Below are positions 45,793 through 54,435 of a DNA stretch of 64,000 nucleotides, one piece after another; within the stretch, counting starts at the first letter, position 1, and each line of letters starts with the position of its first letter. The translations under genes were made by a program, and so were the position numbers. The notes under the pieces are model-generated. The model ran no database searches. It was given only the letters and a program-made list of their open reading frames with translations, and was not told the DNA's origin. The stretch spans positions 2,356,001-2,420,000 of the forward strand of contig NC_017030.1 in NCBI RefSeq assembly GCF_000255295.1, given 5' to 3'. Source of the stretch: Corallococcus coralloides DSM 2259. GTDB lineage: Bacteria > Myxococcota > Myxococcia > Myxococcales > Myxococcaceae.

Positions 45793-45828
45793 GGCCGTGC
45801 GCGGCGCAGGCAGGGGGCTGGGGCTGCT

Positions 45829-46332
45829 CTACGGGATGCCCAGCTCCTTGCGCAGCCGGCCCACGACCTTGAAGTACTCGGTGCGGGAAAAGCCCACGTT
45901 GAGGATGTGGAAGTCCTTCTTGGACAGCCCCACGCAGCCGAAGCAGTAGTTGCAGTCCTGCAGGTTCTTGCTCATCACCACGTACGCGCTGCTGGAGCAG
46001 TTCTCGCTCTGCACGCAGTAGGCGCACGCGTGGCAGTTCTTGCACTCCACGCAGTGCGAGCAGTTGGTGCACAGCTCGCACCGCGTGCAGTGCGTGCACT
46101 GGTGGCAGCTGTCGCAGTCCTTGCAGAACATGCAGTTGGCGCAGCGCTGGCAGCCCTCGCACGCATAGGAGCCGGGGTTGCCCGGGTCCACCGCGTAGCT
46201 CTTGGACAGCTTCTGGAACTGGTCCATGAACTCGCGCTTGCCCAGGGACGACACGCCCAGGCGCGCCGCCTTCTCCTGCTCCATCAACTCCTGGGTCGTC
46301 TGGGGCCGCGACCCCTTCTCCTTCACCGCCAC
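45829..46332 (-). CDS. Protein with 17 cysteines at exact three-residue spacing
   Basis: 167 residues from GTG 46332, chosen because AAGGAG stands five bases upstream; ATG 46284 is a shorter alternative. After a 50-residue helical start, cysteines occupy residues 58, 61, 64 and every third position to 106, then C112 and three more (DCNYCFGC), 21 in all. The residues between are mainly polar or charged (Q, R, H, K, D, E, T, N), giving a regular C-x-x tape. No known fold is certain; a beta-solenoid or a poly-metal (Zn or Fe-S) tape is possible. Databases sometimes call such proteins CaiB/BaiF-like, which this sequence does not support. A lipoprotein gene lies 22 bp upstream in the same operon. 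Confidence 0.85.
   Translation of the reverse strand: MAVKEKGSRPQTTQELMEQEKAARLGVSSLGKREFMDQFQKLSKSYAVDPGNPGSYACEGCQRCANCMFCKDCDSCHQCTHCTRCELCTNCSHCVECKNCHACAYCVQSENCSSSAYVVMSKNLQDCNYCFGCVGLSKKDFHILNVGFSRTEYFKVVGRLRKELGIP
46015..46161 (-). repeat. Nine-base periodic coding repeat (C-x-x tape)
   Basis: On the coding strand TGC recurs every nine bases through 17 units, while the six bases between vary. The strict period with variable filler shows selection on the cysteines, not recent copy expansion. Confidence 0.8.
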
Positions 46333-46354
46333 AAACGCTCCTTGAAGTCCTGAA

Positions 46355-46915
46355 TCACTGCAGCCGGGCCAGCCCGGCCAGGTCGATGCCTCGCGCCACC
46401 CGCCGCACCTCCACGGTGCTGGGGAAGCCGCGGCTGGTGACAGCCACCACGAACCGGTCACCCACCAGGAGGTTCGCCTCCGCGACGGCCTCGTCCGCGT
46501 CATAGCGCACGAAGCCCACGGCCTCCTTCCACTGGATGGGCGCCGTGGGGTCGCTGGCTGCCCGGCCGCGTGCCTTCTGCGCCGCCTCGCGGATGGCCTC
46601 CCCCAGCTTCAACCCCATGGTGGTGTCCACGATGCGCACCTTCACCTCGCGGCCTTCGCTCCGGGTGTAGGTGCGCTCCGCCTCCGACACGGACACCTCG
46701 CCGTACTTCCCGGTGGAGCCCGCGGTGGCACCCACCGTGAAGCCCTCCAGCGACTCCGGCAGGAACGGCGCCAGGTCCTTGAAGTACACGCACGGTGCGG
46801 CGGTCGTCACCACGTCGCGCGGGGTGGGAGATGTCGTGCGTTCGTCGTCAAGGCATCCGCCGCCCACGCCGAGCGCGAACGATGCGATGGCCAGCCGGAG
46901 GAAATAGTCGCGCAC
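46355..46915 (-). CDS. Putative lipoprotein upstream of the cysteine-tape protein
   Basis: 186 residues from GTG 46915; an ATG at 46969 would run into the divergent helicase gene. The signal RLAIASFALGVGGGC ends in a lipobox cysteine. The mature part has a two-layer pattern (LEGFTVGATAGSTGKYGEVSVSEAERTYTRSEGREVKVRIVDTTMG) seen in small periplasmic proteins, but I name no family. It precedes the cysteine-tape gene by 22 bp, so both may serve one envelope process or a metal-related one. Confidence 0.72.
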   Translation of the reverse strand: MRDYFLRLAIASFALGVGGGCLDDERTTSPTPRDVVTTAAPCVYFKDLAPFLPESLEGFTVGATAGSTGKYGEVSVSEAERTYTRSEGREVKVRIVDTTMGLKLGEAIREAAQKARGRAASDPTAPIQWKEAVGFVRYDADEAVAEANLLVGDRFVVAVTSRGFPSTVEVRRVARGIDLAGLARLQ

Positions 46916-46949
46916 GAACGAATCAAAGGGTATCCCTGGCCCGCGCGCA

Positions 46950-49016
46950 ATGGACCTTTCGAAGCTCAATCCTCCTCAGCGCGAGGCCGTGGTGACGCTC
47001 CAGGGCCCCCTGCTCGTGCTGGCAGGCGCTGGCAGCGGGAAGACGCGGGTCATCACCCACCGCATCGTCCACCTGCTCAACGAGCGGCCGAACCACATCA
47101 TGGCCCGCAACATCCTCGCGGTGACCTTCACCAACAAGGCCGCCACGGAGATGAAGGAACGCCTCATCCACATGGCCGGGCCGCGCGCCCAGGGCGTGCT
47201 GGTGTGCACCTTCCACGCGTTCGGCGCGGAGGTGCTGCGCGAGGACATCCACCGGCTGGGCTGGCCGCGGAAGTTCGCCATCGCGGACATGGGCGACCAG
47301 CTCTCCATCATCCGCCGCGCCATGCGCGAGAAGCGCATCGACGACCGCGCCTTCGACGCGCGCAAGGTCCTCACCCTCATCTCCAAGGCGAAGAACTCCG
47401 GCGAGACGCCCCAGCCCAAGCCGGAGGGGATGGGGGACGACTACGACCTCATCACCTCCATGGTCTTCGCGGACTACCAGCTCGCGCTCAAGGCGCAGGG
47501 CTCGGTGGACTTCGACGACCTGCTGGTGCTGCCCGCGCGCCTCTTGCGCGAGCACCCGGACCTGCACCGCAAGTACACGGCGCGCTTCCAGTACCTCCTG
47601 GTGGACGAGTTCCAGGACACCAACCACGCCCAGCTGGACCTGCTCAAGCTGCTCGCGGGCGAGTCGCGCAACGTGTGCGCGGTGGGGGATGACGACCAGT
47701 GCATCTACTCCTGGCGCGGCGCGGAGGTGCGCAACATCCTGGACTTCGACCGGCACTTCCCGGGCGGCAAGGAGGTGCGGCTGGAGCAGAACTACCGCTC
47801 CTCCCAGCGCGTGCTGGACGCGGCCAACGCCGTCATCGCCAAGAACCCGGAGCGCAAGGACAAGCGCATGTGGACCGACCGCAAGGGCGGCCCACTGGTG
47901 AAGGTGGTGGCGTGCCCCAATGATGAAGAGGAGGCCCGCTTCATCGCGCACGAAATCCAGAAGCACATCTCGCTGGGCGTCCCCGCGGACGACATCGCGG
48001 TGCTCTACCGCACCAACGGCCAGGCCCACCCGGTGGAGGAGATGCTGCGCGAGAAGAACATCGCCTACGAAGTGGTGGGCGGCAGCGAGTTCTTCGACCG
48101 CAGCGAGGTGAAGGACGTCATCGCGTACTTCAAGGTCCTGGCGAACAAGCTGGACGAAATCTCCCTCATGCGCATCGTCAACGTGCCCTCGCGGGGCATT
48201 GGCGACGTCACCATGGAGCGGCTGCACGCGCACTCGCGCGCGGAGGGCGTGACGCTCTGGACGGTGATGCGCCGCGCGGACACCTATGACGACCTGCCCG
48301 CGGGCGCGGGCGGCAAGGTGCTGGAGTTCGTGGAGATGGTGGAGCGCTACCGCGAGGCCTTCGCCCAGACGCCCCGCCTGTCGGAGGCCACGCACAAGCT
48401 GCTGGAGGAGATCGGCTTCCGCGAGGCCACCCGCGCCAAGGCCGTCTCCGGCACTGCCGCGGACAAGAAGCTCAAGGGCGTGGACGGGGTGCTCGCGTCC
48501 CTGGAGAAGTTCGAGAAGCGAGAGGGCCCCAAGGCCAGCCTCCTCACGTACCTCAACCGCCTCAGCCTGGACACGCGCCAGGAGGAGGAGGACGTCCCGG
48601 GGCAGAACAAGCGCGTGACGCTGATGTCCCTGCACGCCTCCAAGGGCCTGGAGTACCGGCTGGTCTTCTTCATCGGCATGGAAGAGGACCTGATGCCCCA
48701 CGGCGGCATGCAGGGCGAGGCCCAGAACCTCGAGGAGGAGCGCCGCCTCTGCTACGTGGGCATCACCCGCGCCAAGGAGCTGCTCTACCTCACCCGCTCC
48801 ACCGTGCGCGTGAAGCGCGGCAAGGAAGTGCCCCGCACGCCCTCCCGCTTCCTGGAGGACCTGCCCCCGGACGCCTTTGAGGTCGTGGACATGGACGCGC
48901 CGCGTCAGGGGCCGCCGGACGAGAAGGAGAAGAACTTCTTCGCGAACCTGAAGGAGCGCTTCAAGAAGCCCGCCGCCGGGGGACCGGGCCCGGGCACCCC
49001 TGGCCGGGCGCCCTGA
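46950..49016 (+). CDS. uvrD: SF1A DNA helicase (UvrD/Rep/PcrA type)
   Basis: 688 residues. Walker A is GAGSGKT at 26-32, motif Ia AVTFTNKAATEM, motif II VDEFQDTNHAQ around 218-228, motif III AVGDDDQCIYSWRGA, motif IV LEQNYRSS, motif V VTLMSLHASKGLEY and motif VI YVGITRAKELLYL. The C-terminal 60 residues are a charged tail ending Gly/Pro-rich. It translocates 3'-5' on single-stranded DNA in repair and replication restart. Rep and PcrA are alternatives; the length (about 670) is nearer Rep. It starts 34 bp from the divergent lipoprotein gene. Confidence 0.93.
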   Translation: MDLSKLNPPQREAVVTLQGPLLVLAGAGSGKTRVITHRIVHLLNERPNHIMARNILAVTFTNKAATEMKERLIHMAGPRAQGVLVCTFHAFGAEVLREDIHRLGWPRKFAIADMGDQLSIIRRAMREKRIDDRAFDARKVLTLISKAKNSGETPQPKPEGMGDDYDLITSMVFADYQLALKAQGSVDFDDLLVLPARLLREHPDLHRKYTARFQYLLVDEFQDTNHAQLDLLKLLAGESRNVCAVGDDDQCIYSWRGAEVRNILDFDRHFPGGKEVRLEQNYRSSQRVLDAANAVIAKNPERKDKRMWTDRKGGPLVKVVACPNDEEEARFIAHEIQKHISLGVPADDIAVLYRTNGQAHPVEEMLREKNIAYEVVGGSEFFDRSEVKDVIAYFKVLANKLDEISLMRIVNVPSRGIGDVTMERLHAHSRAEGVTLWTVMRRADTYDDLPAGAGGKVLEFVEMVERYREAFAQTPRLSEATHKLLEEIGFREATRAKAVSGTAADKKLKGVDGVLASLEKFEKREGPKASLLTYLNRLSLDTRQEEEDVPGQNKRVTLMSLHASKGLEYRLVFFIGMEEDLMPHGGMQGEAQNLEEERRLCYVGITRAKELLYLTRSTVRVKRGKEVPRTPSRFLEDLPPDAFEVVDMDAPRQGPPDEKEKNFFANLKERFKKPAAGGPGPGTPGRAP

Positions 49017-49038
49017 GGGGTCCCCCGTACGCCCAACC

Positions 49039-49067
49039 TTGACTTGATCCCGCCGTCCTACTAGGAG
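49039..49067 (+). promoter_or_regulatory. Candidate vegetative promoter of the rplM-rpsI operon
   Basis: TTGACT at 49039-49044 is a near-consensus -35. Seventeen bases later stands TAGGAG (49062-49067), a weak -10. A start near 49074 would leave a leader of about 110 nt before rplM, room for L13 autoregulation, though I cannot see a defined binding structure in it. Confidence 0.4.
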
Positions 49068-49183
49068 GGTCAGCCTTTCCGGGCTTCTGTCGGAGTTTAG
49101 GCGGAGGACCCGCGGTTGGTTCGCACGAGCACGCGACCCCTGGCATGCACCTGGGCGTCGCGCCGAAGTCTGGAGTGCACGAA

Positions 49184-49630
49184 ATGTCGCAGAAGACCTA
49201 CAGCGCCAAGGCTGGGGACATCAAGCGCCAGTGGCACGTCATCGACGTGTCCGACAAGGTGCTTGGTCGCGCCGCCAGTCAGATCGCCACCCTCCTGAAG
49301 GGCAAGCACAAGCCGACGTACACCCCGTCCATCGACACGGGTGACCACGTCATCGTCATCAACGCCGAGAAGGTGAAGGTGACGGGTACGAAGGAGACGG
49401 ACAAGCAGTACTACCGTCACCCGTACGCCGGTTTCCCGGGTGCCCTGAAGATCACCAACCTCCAGAAGCTGCGCCAGCGTCACCCCGAGGACATCATCCT
49501 CAACGCCGTGCGCCGCATGCTGCCCCGCAATGCCCTGGGCCGTCAGATGATGACGAAGCTCAAGGTGTATGCTGGTGACACCCATCCGCACACCGCGCAG
49601 AAGCCGGTGGCGTTCAAGGTCGAGGCGTAA
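49184..49630 (+). CDS. rplM: Large ribosomal subunit protein uL13
   Basis: 148 residues from ATG 49184 ([12 protein letters not shown]), chosen over an ATG at 49145 because L13 starts here and GGAG stands upstream. Conserved L13 blocks are present: [66 protein letters not shown] and [16 protein letters not shown]. It assembles early on 23S rRNA. It forms the standard pair with rpsI eight bases later. Codon use is more biased to C-ending codons than in its neighbours, as expected of high expression. Confidence 0.97.
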   Translation: MSQKTYSAKAGDIKRQWHVIDVSDKVLGRAASQIATLLKGKHKPTYTPSIDTGDHVIVINAEKVKVTGTKETDKQYYRHPYAGFPGALKITNLQKLRQRHPEDIILNAVRRMLPRNALGRQMMTKLKVYAGDTHPHTAQKPVAFKVEA

Positions 49631-49638
49631 GAACAACC

Positions 49639-50040
49639 ATGGCGATCAATCCTGAACTCGGTTTCTACGCCACGGGCCGCCGCAAGGAGGCCACCGCTCG
49701 CGTCTGGGTGCGTCCTGGCAACGGCGCTGTCGTCATCAACGGCCGCGACATCAACGAGTACTTCGGCCGTGAGACGTCGAAGATGGTGCTCAACCAGCCG
49801 CTGGAGATCCTGGAGCAGAAGGGCAAGCTCGACGTCACGGTCAACGTGCGCGGCGGCGGCCTCTCTGGTCAGGCCGGTGCCATCCGTCACGGCATCGCGC
49901 GCGCGCTGTGCGCCTTCACCCCGGAGTTCCGTCCGGCGCTGAAGAAGGCCGGCTTCCTCACCCGCGATGCCCGCGCGGTCGAGCGCAAGAAGTACGGCCA
50001 GCCCGGCGCCCGTCGTCGGTTCCAGTTCTCCAAGCGCTAA
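49639..50040 (+). CDS. rpsI: Small ribosomal subunit protein uS9
   Basis: 133 residues with the full S9 sequence, including [47 protein letters not shown] and the C-terminal [17 protein letters not shown] whose terminal Lys-Arg contacts P-site tRNA. It is paired with rplM. A strong hairpin follows the stop. Confidence 0.97.
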   Translation: MAINPELGFYATGRRKEATARVWVRPGNGAVVINGRDINEYFGRETSKMVLNQPLEILEQKGKLDVTVNVRGGGLSGQAGAIRHGIARALCAFTPEFRPALKKAGFLTRDARAVERKKYGQPGARRRFQFSKR

Positions 50041-50073
50041 TCACGCTTGTCGGCCAGCTGTCCGGCCGTTCGT

Positions 50074-50105
50074 CGGCGGGGGTTTCCTTCGGGAAGCCTC
50101 CGCCG
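50074..50105 (+). terminator. Probable terminator of the rplM-rpsI operon
   Basis: CGGCGGGGGTTTCC pairs with GGAAGCCTCCGCCG around a UUCG tetraloop, 14 pairs with two wobbles, followed by the modest T run in TCGTGCTTTG. It lies 33 bases after the rpsI stop and 79 bases before the PilT gene. Confidence 0.6.
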
Positions 50106-50183
50106 TCGTGCTTTGCGGGCAAGCGGGTGGGCGCCGCCCCGTCGCGACGCGCGCGGGCGTTCTGCTACCATCCGGACACCCTC

Positions 50184-51602
50184 ATGGAACTCAACGAAAT
50201 CCTGCAGATCGCCCTGCGCGGCGGAGCCTCCGACATCCACCTGAAGGCGGGTCTGCCGCCCATGTTCCGTGTGGACGGTTCGCTGGTGCCGCTCAAGGAC
50301 GGCCGCCGCCTGCCCCCGGAAGAGGTGGCGCGCATGGCGTTCGGCATCATGAACGAGTTCCAGAAGGAGAAGTTCAAGGTCAGCAACGAGGTGGACCTGG
50401 CCTACGGCGTGCCGGGCCTGGGCCGCTTCCGCGTGAACGTCTTCCAGCAGCGCGGCACGGTGGGCGCCGTGCTCCGCGTCATCCCCTTCAAGGTGATGAC
50501 GATGAAGGACCTGCTGTTGCCCACGGTGCTGGAGAAGGTGTGTGGGGAGGAGCGCGGCCTGGTGCTGGTGACGGGCACCACGGGCTCCGGCAAGTCCACC
50601 ACGTTGGCGGCGATGATCGACTACATCAACTCCAACGAAACCAACCACATCATGACCATCGAGGACCCCATCGAGTTCCTCATCCGCGACAAGCGCTCCA
50701 TCGTGAACCAGCGCGAAGTGGGTGTGGACACGATGAGCTTCTCGCAGGCCCTGAAGTCCGCGCTGCGCCAGGACCCGGACGTCATCCTGGTGGGCGAAAT
50801 GCGCGACCACGAGACCATTGAAACGGCGCTCCACGCCGCGGAGACGGGCCACCTGGTGATGTCCACGCTGCACACGCTGGACGCCACGGAGACCATCAAC
50901 CGCATCGTGTCCGCGTTCCCCCCGCACCAGCAGAAGCAGGTGCGCCTGCAGCTCTCCAGCGTGCTGCGCGGCGTCGTCAGTCAGCGTCTGGTGCCGCGCG
51001 CGGACGGCAAGGGCCGCGTGGCCGCGGTGGAGGTGCTGCGCGTCACCGCGCGCGTGCGCGAGCTGATTGAAGACAAGGACCGCACGAAGGAGATCCACGA
51101 CGCCATCTCGCAGGGCACGGACTCCTACGGGATGCAGACGTTCGACCAGTCGCTGATGAGCCTGGTGCGCAACGGTCTGGTCACCTACGACGAGGCCCAC
51201 CGCCAGGCCAGCAACCCGGACGACTTCGCGCTGCGCTTCTCCGGCATCAGCGGCACGTCCGACTCCAAGTGGGACGCCTTCGACGCCAAGGCCGGCGAGG
51301 AGCGGCCCATCCCGGGCTCGCAGTCCTTCGCGCAGAAGGGCGCGCCCATCCAGGCGGCCCCGGTGGCGCCCACGCCCGCGCCGGTGCCCCAGGCTCCGCG
51401 TCCCGGAGCGCCCATGGCCGGCCGGCCCATGACGCCTCCTCCCGGCGTCGCGGCGCCGCGTCCCGCCACCCCGCCGCCCGGCGTCGTCCAGGGCCGGCCG
51501 CTGCCTCCGCAGGTGGCGGCCCGTCCGCCCACGCCCGCCCCGGTAGCCGCGCCCGCTCCGGCGGCCGGCGGCGACGACGACTTCCAGATCGAACGCTTCT
51601 AG
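50184..51602 (+). CDS. pilT: PilT-family twitching-motility ATPase paralogue with a long Pro/Ala-rich tail
   Basis: 472 residues from ATG 50184. The secretion ATPase core is complete: Walker A GTTGSGKST at 131-139, the Asp box TIEDPIEFL, Walker B DPDVILVGEMRD and the His box AETGHLVMSTLHT with the AIRNLIRE-like region replaced by VRELIEDKDRTKEIHDAI. Classical PilT ends near residue 370. Here a further ~100 residues rich in Pro, Ala and Gly (MAGRPMTPPPGVAAPRP) end in an acidic DDDFQIERF. PilT powers type IV pilus retraction; myxobacteria have several paralogues, so this may be a variant motor rather than the main one. The tail suggests a partner-binding tether. Confidence 0.88.
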   Translation: MELNEILQIALRGGASDIHLKAGLPPMFRVDGSLVPLKDGRRLPPEEVARMAFGIMNEFQKEKFKVSNEVDLAYGVPGLGRFRVNVFQQRGTVGAVLRVIPFKVMTMKDLLLPTVLEKVCGEERGLVLVTGTTGSGKSTTLAAMIDYINSNETNHIMTIEDPIEFLIRDKRSIVNQREVGVDTMSFSQALKSALRQDPDVILVGEMRDHETIETALHAAETGHLVMSTLHTLDATETINRIVSAFPPHQQKQVRLQLSSVLRGVVSQRLVPRADGKGRVAAVEVLRVTARVRELIEDKDRTKEIHDAISQGTDSYGMQTFDQSLMSLVRNGLVTYDEAHRQASNPDDFALRFSGISGTSDSKWDAFDAKAGEERPIPGSQSFAQKGAPIQAAPVAPTPAPVPQAPRPGAPMAGRPMTPPPGVAAPRPATPPPGVVQGRPLPPQVAARPPTPAPVAAPAPAAGGDDDFQIERF

Positions 51603-51633
51603 GAAGCCCGGTGCGAAGGGGGGAGGGCGCCGC

Positions 51634-52371
51634 TCAGGCGTCGTCGTCCCCCAGCTGCGCGCGCAGCCGGGTGAGGCGCATGGGCCCGATGAGCCCCTGG
51701 TGCGCCAGCGTCTGGAGCAGCGACACGGTGGCGCGCACGCGCGCGTCCTGCACCTCGTCGGACTCCTGGACGACCTCGTTGTCGAGCAGCGTCTCCAGGT
51801 GCTCCGGATTGATGGACGTGGGCCCTTCCGACCAGGCGATGTCGAACAGCGCGCGCGCCATGTGCTCGCGCGCCTTGCGGTCCGCGTCGTTGGGCGCGGC
51901 CTTGGCGAACGCGAGGAACAGCGCGTCCACGGACTCCTTGGACAGCGCGGCCAGGGCGGGCACTTCCCCCAGCGACTCCTTCACGTAGTCCGCGTCGAAG
52001 CTGTCCACCTCCTGCTCGTAGCCGAAGGCCTCCTCCAGCAGGATGGACGCGAGGAACGCGTCGGACTCCTCGTCGCTCGCGCCTTCTTCCTTCAGCGCCT
52101 CGCGCGCCTTCTGCGTCGCGGCGGACAGGGACTCGTCCTGCGTGAGCGCGCGGGCGGCGGCGTGCGCGGCCAGCAGCACCAGCGCGGCCTGGGCGTCGGA
52201 GGACAGCGCGCGTCCGCTCACGCCCAGCAGCATGGCCTTCTGCTTGGGGTTGGCGTCCGCGGCCGTCACGAAGTGCTGCTCTTCCGGAGTCAGCGGTTCA
52301 CCCGCCTTCTCCTTGCGGAGCGTTTCCCTGGCGGCGTCTGCGGTGAGGAAGCGGGCGAGGATGGGGTGCAT
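51634..52371 (-). CDS. Hypothetical protein, 245 residues
   Basis: A largely helical, acidic protein without signal peptide or membrane segment. It has a repeated Ala-rich helical look (QAALVLLAAHAAARALTQDESL, KESVDALFLAFAKAAPNDADRKAREHMARALFD). I recognise no domain. It diverges from recX across only 36 bp, in which the short palindrome TACCACATGGTA (52385-52396) stands; that could be a shared operator. Confidence 0.65.
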   Translation of the reverse strand: MHPILARFLTADAARETLRKEKAGEPLTPEEQHFVTAADANPKQKAMLLGVSGRALSSDAQAALVLLAAHAAARALTQDESLSAATQKAREALKEEGASDEESDAFLASILLEEAFGYEQEVDSFDADYVKESLGEVPALAALSKESVDALFLAFAKAAPNDADRKAREHMARALFDIAWSEGPTSINPEHLETLLDNEVVQESDEVQDARVRATVSLLQTLAHQGLIGPMRLTRLRAQLGDDDA

Positions 52372-52407
52372 GGCTTCGGCCTGTTACCACATGGTAGGGA
52401 CTCCGCG

Positions 52408-52914
52408 ATGGTTGACGAGCCCGAAGGCCCCGAGGCTGTCCAGCGCGCCACCGACGCCTGCCTGCGCCTGCTCAAGGCGCGCGGCCGCAGCCGGCATGAA
52501 TTGACGCTCGCCCTGGAGCGCAAGGGCTATCCCGAATCCGTGCGCGACGCGGTGCTCGCCCGTCTGTCGGAATGGGGCTACCTGGACGACGCGAAGTTCG
52601 CGCGTGAACGCGCCCAGGCCCTGCTGGGCAGGGGCAAGCTGGGCCCCCGGGCCGTGCTCCAACGGCTCCAGGCCCACGGGCTGGAGGGCACGGAGGCGCG
52701 GCGGGCGCTGTCGGAGGCGAAGGACGCGGTGGGCTTCGACGCGCTGGAGGCCGCACGGCAGGTGCTGGAGCGCCGGCGCCTGGCCGGCCGCCCGCTGGAC
52801 GCGAAGGAGCAGGCGAGGGCGGGGCGGCTCCTGCTCAGCCGGGGTTTCGCGCCGGACATCGTGACCCGGCTGGTGGGAGAACCTTCGCTGGACCCCTCCG
52901 GGCAGGACGAATAG
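52408..52914 (+). CDS. recX: Regulatory protein RecX
   Basis: 168 residues from ATG 52408. The three-helix RecX repeats are visible: CLRLLKARGRSRHELTLALERKGYPESVRDAVLARLSEWGYLDDAKFARE, then LGPRAVLQRLQAHGLEG and the third block RAGRLLLSRGFAPDIVTRLVGE. RecX binds RecA filaments and limits recombination. recA is not beside it here, unlike in many genomes. It heads the long plus-strand run and is followed after 12 bp by bamD. Confidence 0.9.
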   Translation: MVDEPEGPEAVQRATDACLRLLKARGRSRHELTLALERKGYPESVRDAVLARLSEWGYLDDAKFARERAQALLGRGKLGPRAVLQRLQAHGLEGTEARRALSEAKDAVGFDALEAARQVLERRRLAGRPLDAKEQARAGRLLLSRGFAPDIVTRLVGEPSLDPSGQDE

Positions 52915-52926
52915 TTTGGGGGCGTG

Positions 52927-53697
52927 ATGCGCTCCGTCGTCCTCGTCCTGTCCGCCCTGATGTTGTCCGCCTGTGCCGCCCTCTCCGCGGGGCCCGCGGG
53001 CGAGCCCGACTACGCCGCCATGGCCGCGGAGAACCTGGCGCTGGGCGAGGCCGCGCTGGAGGACAACGACTACTTCAAGGCGGAGAAGTACTTCGACCAC
53101 GTCCGCACCAAGTTCCCCTACCTGGAGGCCGCCCGCGAGGCGGAGCTGAAGCTGGCGGACCTGGACCTCGCCCGGGAGATGTACCCGGAGGCGCGCGAGA
53201 AGTTCGACTCCTTCATGCGACTGCACCCCACGCACCCCAAGGTGGACTACGCCGCCTACCGCGCGGCCTTCTCCTACGTGCAGGAGTTCCCCTCGGAGTT
53301 CTTCGCCCTGCCGCCTTCCTACGAGAAGGAGCAGAAGCCCATGTACGACGCGCTCCGGGCCATGAACGTCTTCCTGCGCGAATACCCGGATTCGCAGTAC
53401 GTGAAGGACGCCACGGCGCACCGGGACGATGCCAAGCAGCGCCTGGCGCGCCATGAGCTGTACGTCGCGTCCTTCTACGCGAAGCGCGAGCGCTGGAAGG
53501 CCGTGGCCCAGCGTCTGGAGGGGCTGCTCAAGAACTATCCGGGCACGCCGCTGGAGGAGGAGGCCCTCTTCGACCTCCACAACGCCTACGTGAAGCTCAA
53601 CGACGCGGAGCGCGCGCAGAACACGCTGAAGGAAGTCCTCAAGCGCCTGCCGGGCACGCCCGCCGCCCAGCGTGCCCAGAAGATGCTGGGCTCGTGA
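52927..53697 (+). CDS. bamD: Outer-membrane assembly lipoprotein BamD
   Basis: 256 residues with a lipoprotein signal ending LMLSAC. The body has five TPR-like helical pairs typical of BamD (YFKAEKYFDHVRTKFPYLEAAREAELKLADLDL, YPEAREKFDSFMRLHPTHPKVDYAAYRAAFSYV, FLREYPDSQYVKDAT, YAKRERWKAVAQRLEGLLKNYPGTP). It helps the BAM complex insert beta-barrels. The stop overlaps the GTG start of the following gene (GTGA). Confidence 0.88.
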   Translation: MRSVVLVLSALMLSACAALSAGPAGEPDYAAMAAENLALGEAALEDNDYFKAEKYFDHVRTKFPYLEAAREAELKLADLDLAREMYPEAREKFDSFMRLHPTHPKVDYAAYRAAFSYVQEFPSEFFALPPSYEKEQKPMYDALRAMNVFLREYPDSQYVKDATAHRDDAKQRLARHELYVASFYAKRERWKAVAQRLEGLLKNYPGTPLEEEALFDLHNAYVKLNDAERAQNTLKEVLKRLPGTPAAQRAQKMLGS

Positions 53698-54398
53698 GGC
53701 GCTCGGAGGACTGGGGCCGGCTGGGGGGCATTGGCATCGCCGTGCTCGCCGCCGCCATCGTCCTCTTGTTCCTGGGCTCGCGCCTCCTGGGCGCCGCGGC
53801 CGGGCCGGAAGCCGAAATCATCACCACCCTGAAGGAAGCCGAGCACGACGGCGTGTCCCTGCCCGTGCCCGGTGCCCAGGCTCCGCTCGTCTCGCGCAAG
53901 CTCCAGTACGCTCGCATCTCCGTCTCCGTGGCGCCGGACGGCCAGAGCGCGGAGGCCTTCGCCACGCTGGACTTCGAGGGCGTGCTGGGCGCCACCACGG
54001 TCAGCACCGCGGGCGTGGAGGTGGTCCCCTTCACCCGCGCGTCCGGCCGGTGGAAGCCCGAGTCCTCGGTGGCGCCGCGGCTGGTGGCGGTGGTGGCGGC
54101 GCTGGAGGCGCGGCGGCAGGCCCTGGCACAAGGCCGGCCGGAGGCGCTGGCACGGTTGGCGGGCCCGGGCGGGGATGGCGGGGCGGGGCGGGCGTGGGCG
54201 GAGGTCGCCCCCTTGAGCAAGCGGCGGCTGACGGTCCAGGCGTGGTACGCCCGGCTGGAGCGGGACGACGTGACGGTGACGGAGCACTACCGGGTGGAGG
54301 GAGACCTTCCGGCCCGGCCGGTGGACACCCGGGGCGAGCGACCGCTTTTGCTCGTGCGCGAGGGCGATCAATTCTTGTTTTCGCCCGGGCTGATGTAG
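53694..54398 (+). CDS. Single-pass membrane protein of unknown function
   Basis: 234 residues from GTG 53694, overlapping the bamD stop. One N-terminal membrane helix (IGIAVLAAAIVLLFLGSRLLG) anchors a periplasmic domain of mixed strands and helices. I recognise no family. Coupling to bamD implies a function in the envelope, but this is inference. A Gly-rich turn (GPGGDGGAGR) interrupts the domain. Confidence 0.7.
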   Translation: MRRSEDWGRLGGIGIAVLAAAIVLLFLGSRLLGAAAGPEAEIITTLKEAEHDGVSLPVPGAQAPLVSRKLQYARISVSVAPDGQSAEAFATLDFEGVLGATTVSTAGVEVVPFTRASGRWKPESSVAPRLVAVVAALEARRQALAQGRPEALARLAGPGGDGGAGRAWAEVAPLSKRRLTVQAWYARLERDDVTVTEHYRVEGDLPARPVDTRGERPLLLVREGDQFLFSPGLM

Positions 54399-54435
54399 GC
54401 TTCCCGAGGAGGCAGGGGCCCGCGCGGGCCGAGTC

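Noticed and set aside
46015..46161. CRISPR-like or minisatellite array
   Set aside because: The nine-base period is in coding frame, with TGC fixed and filler variable; there are no direct repeats of CRISPR length.
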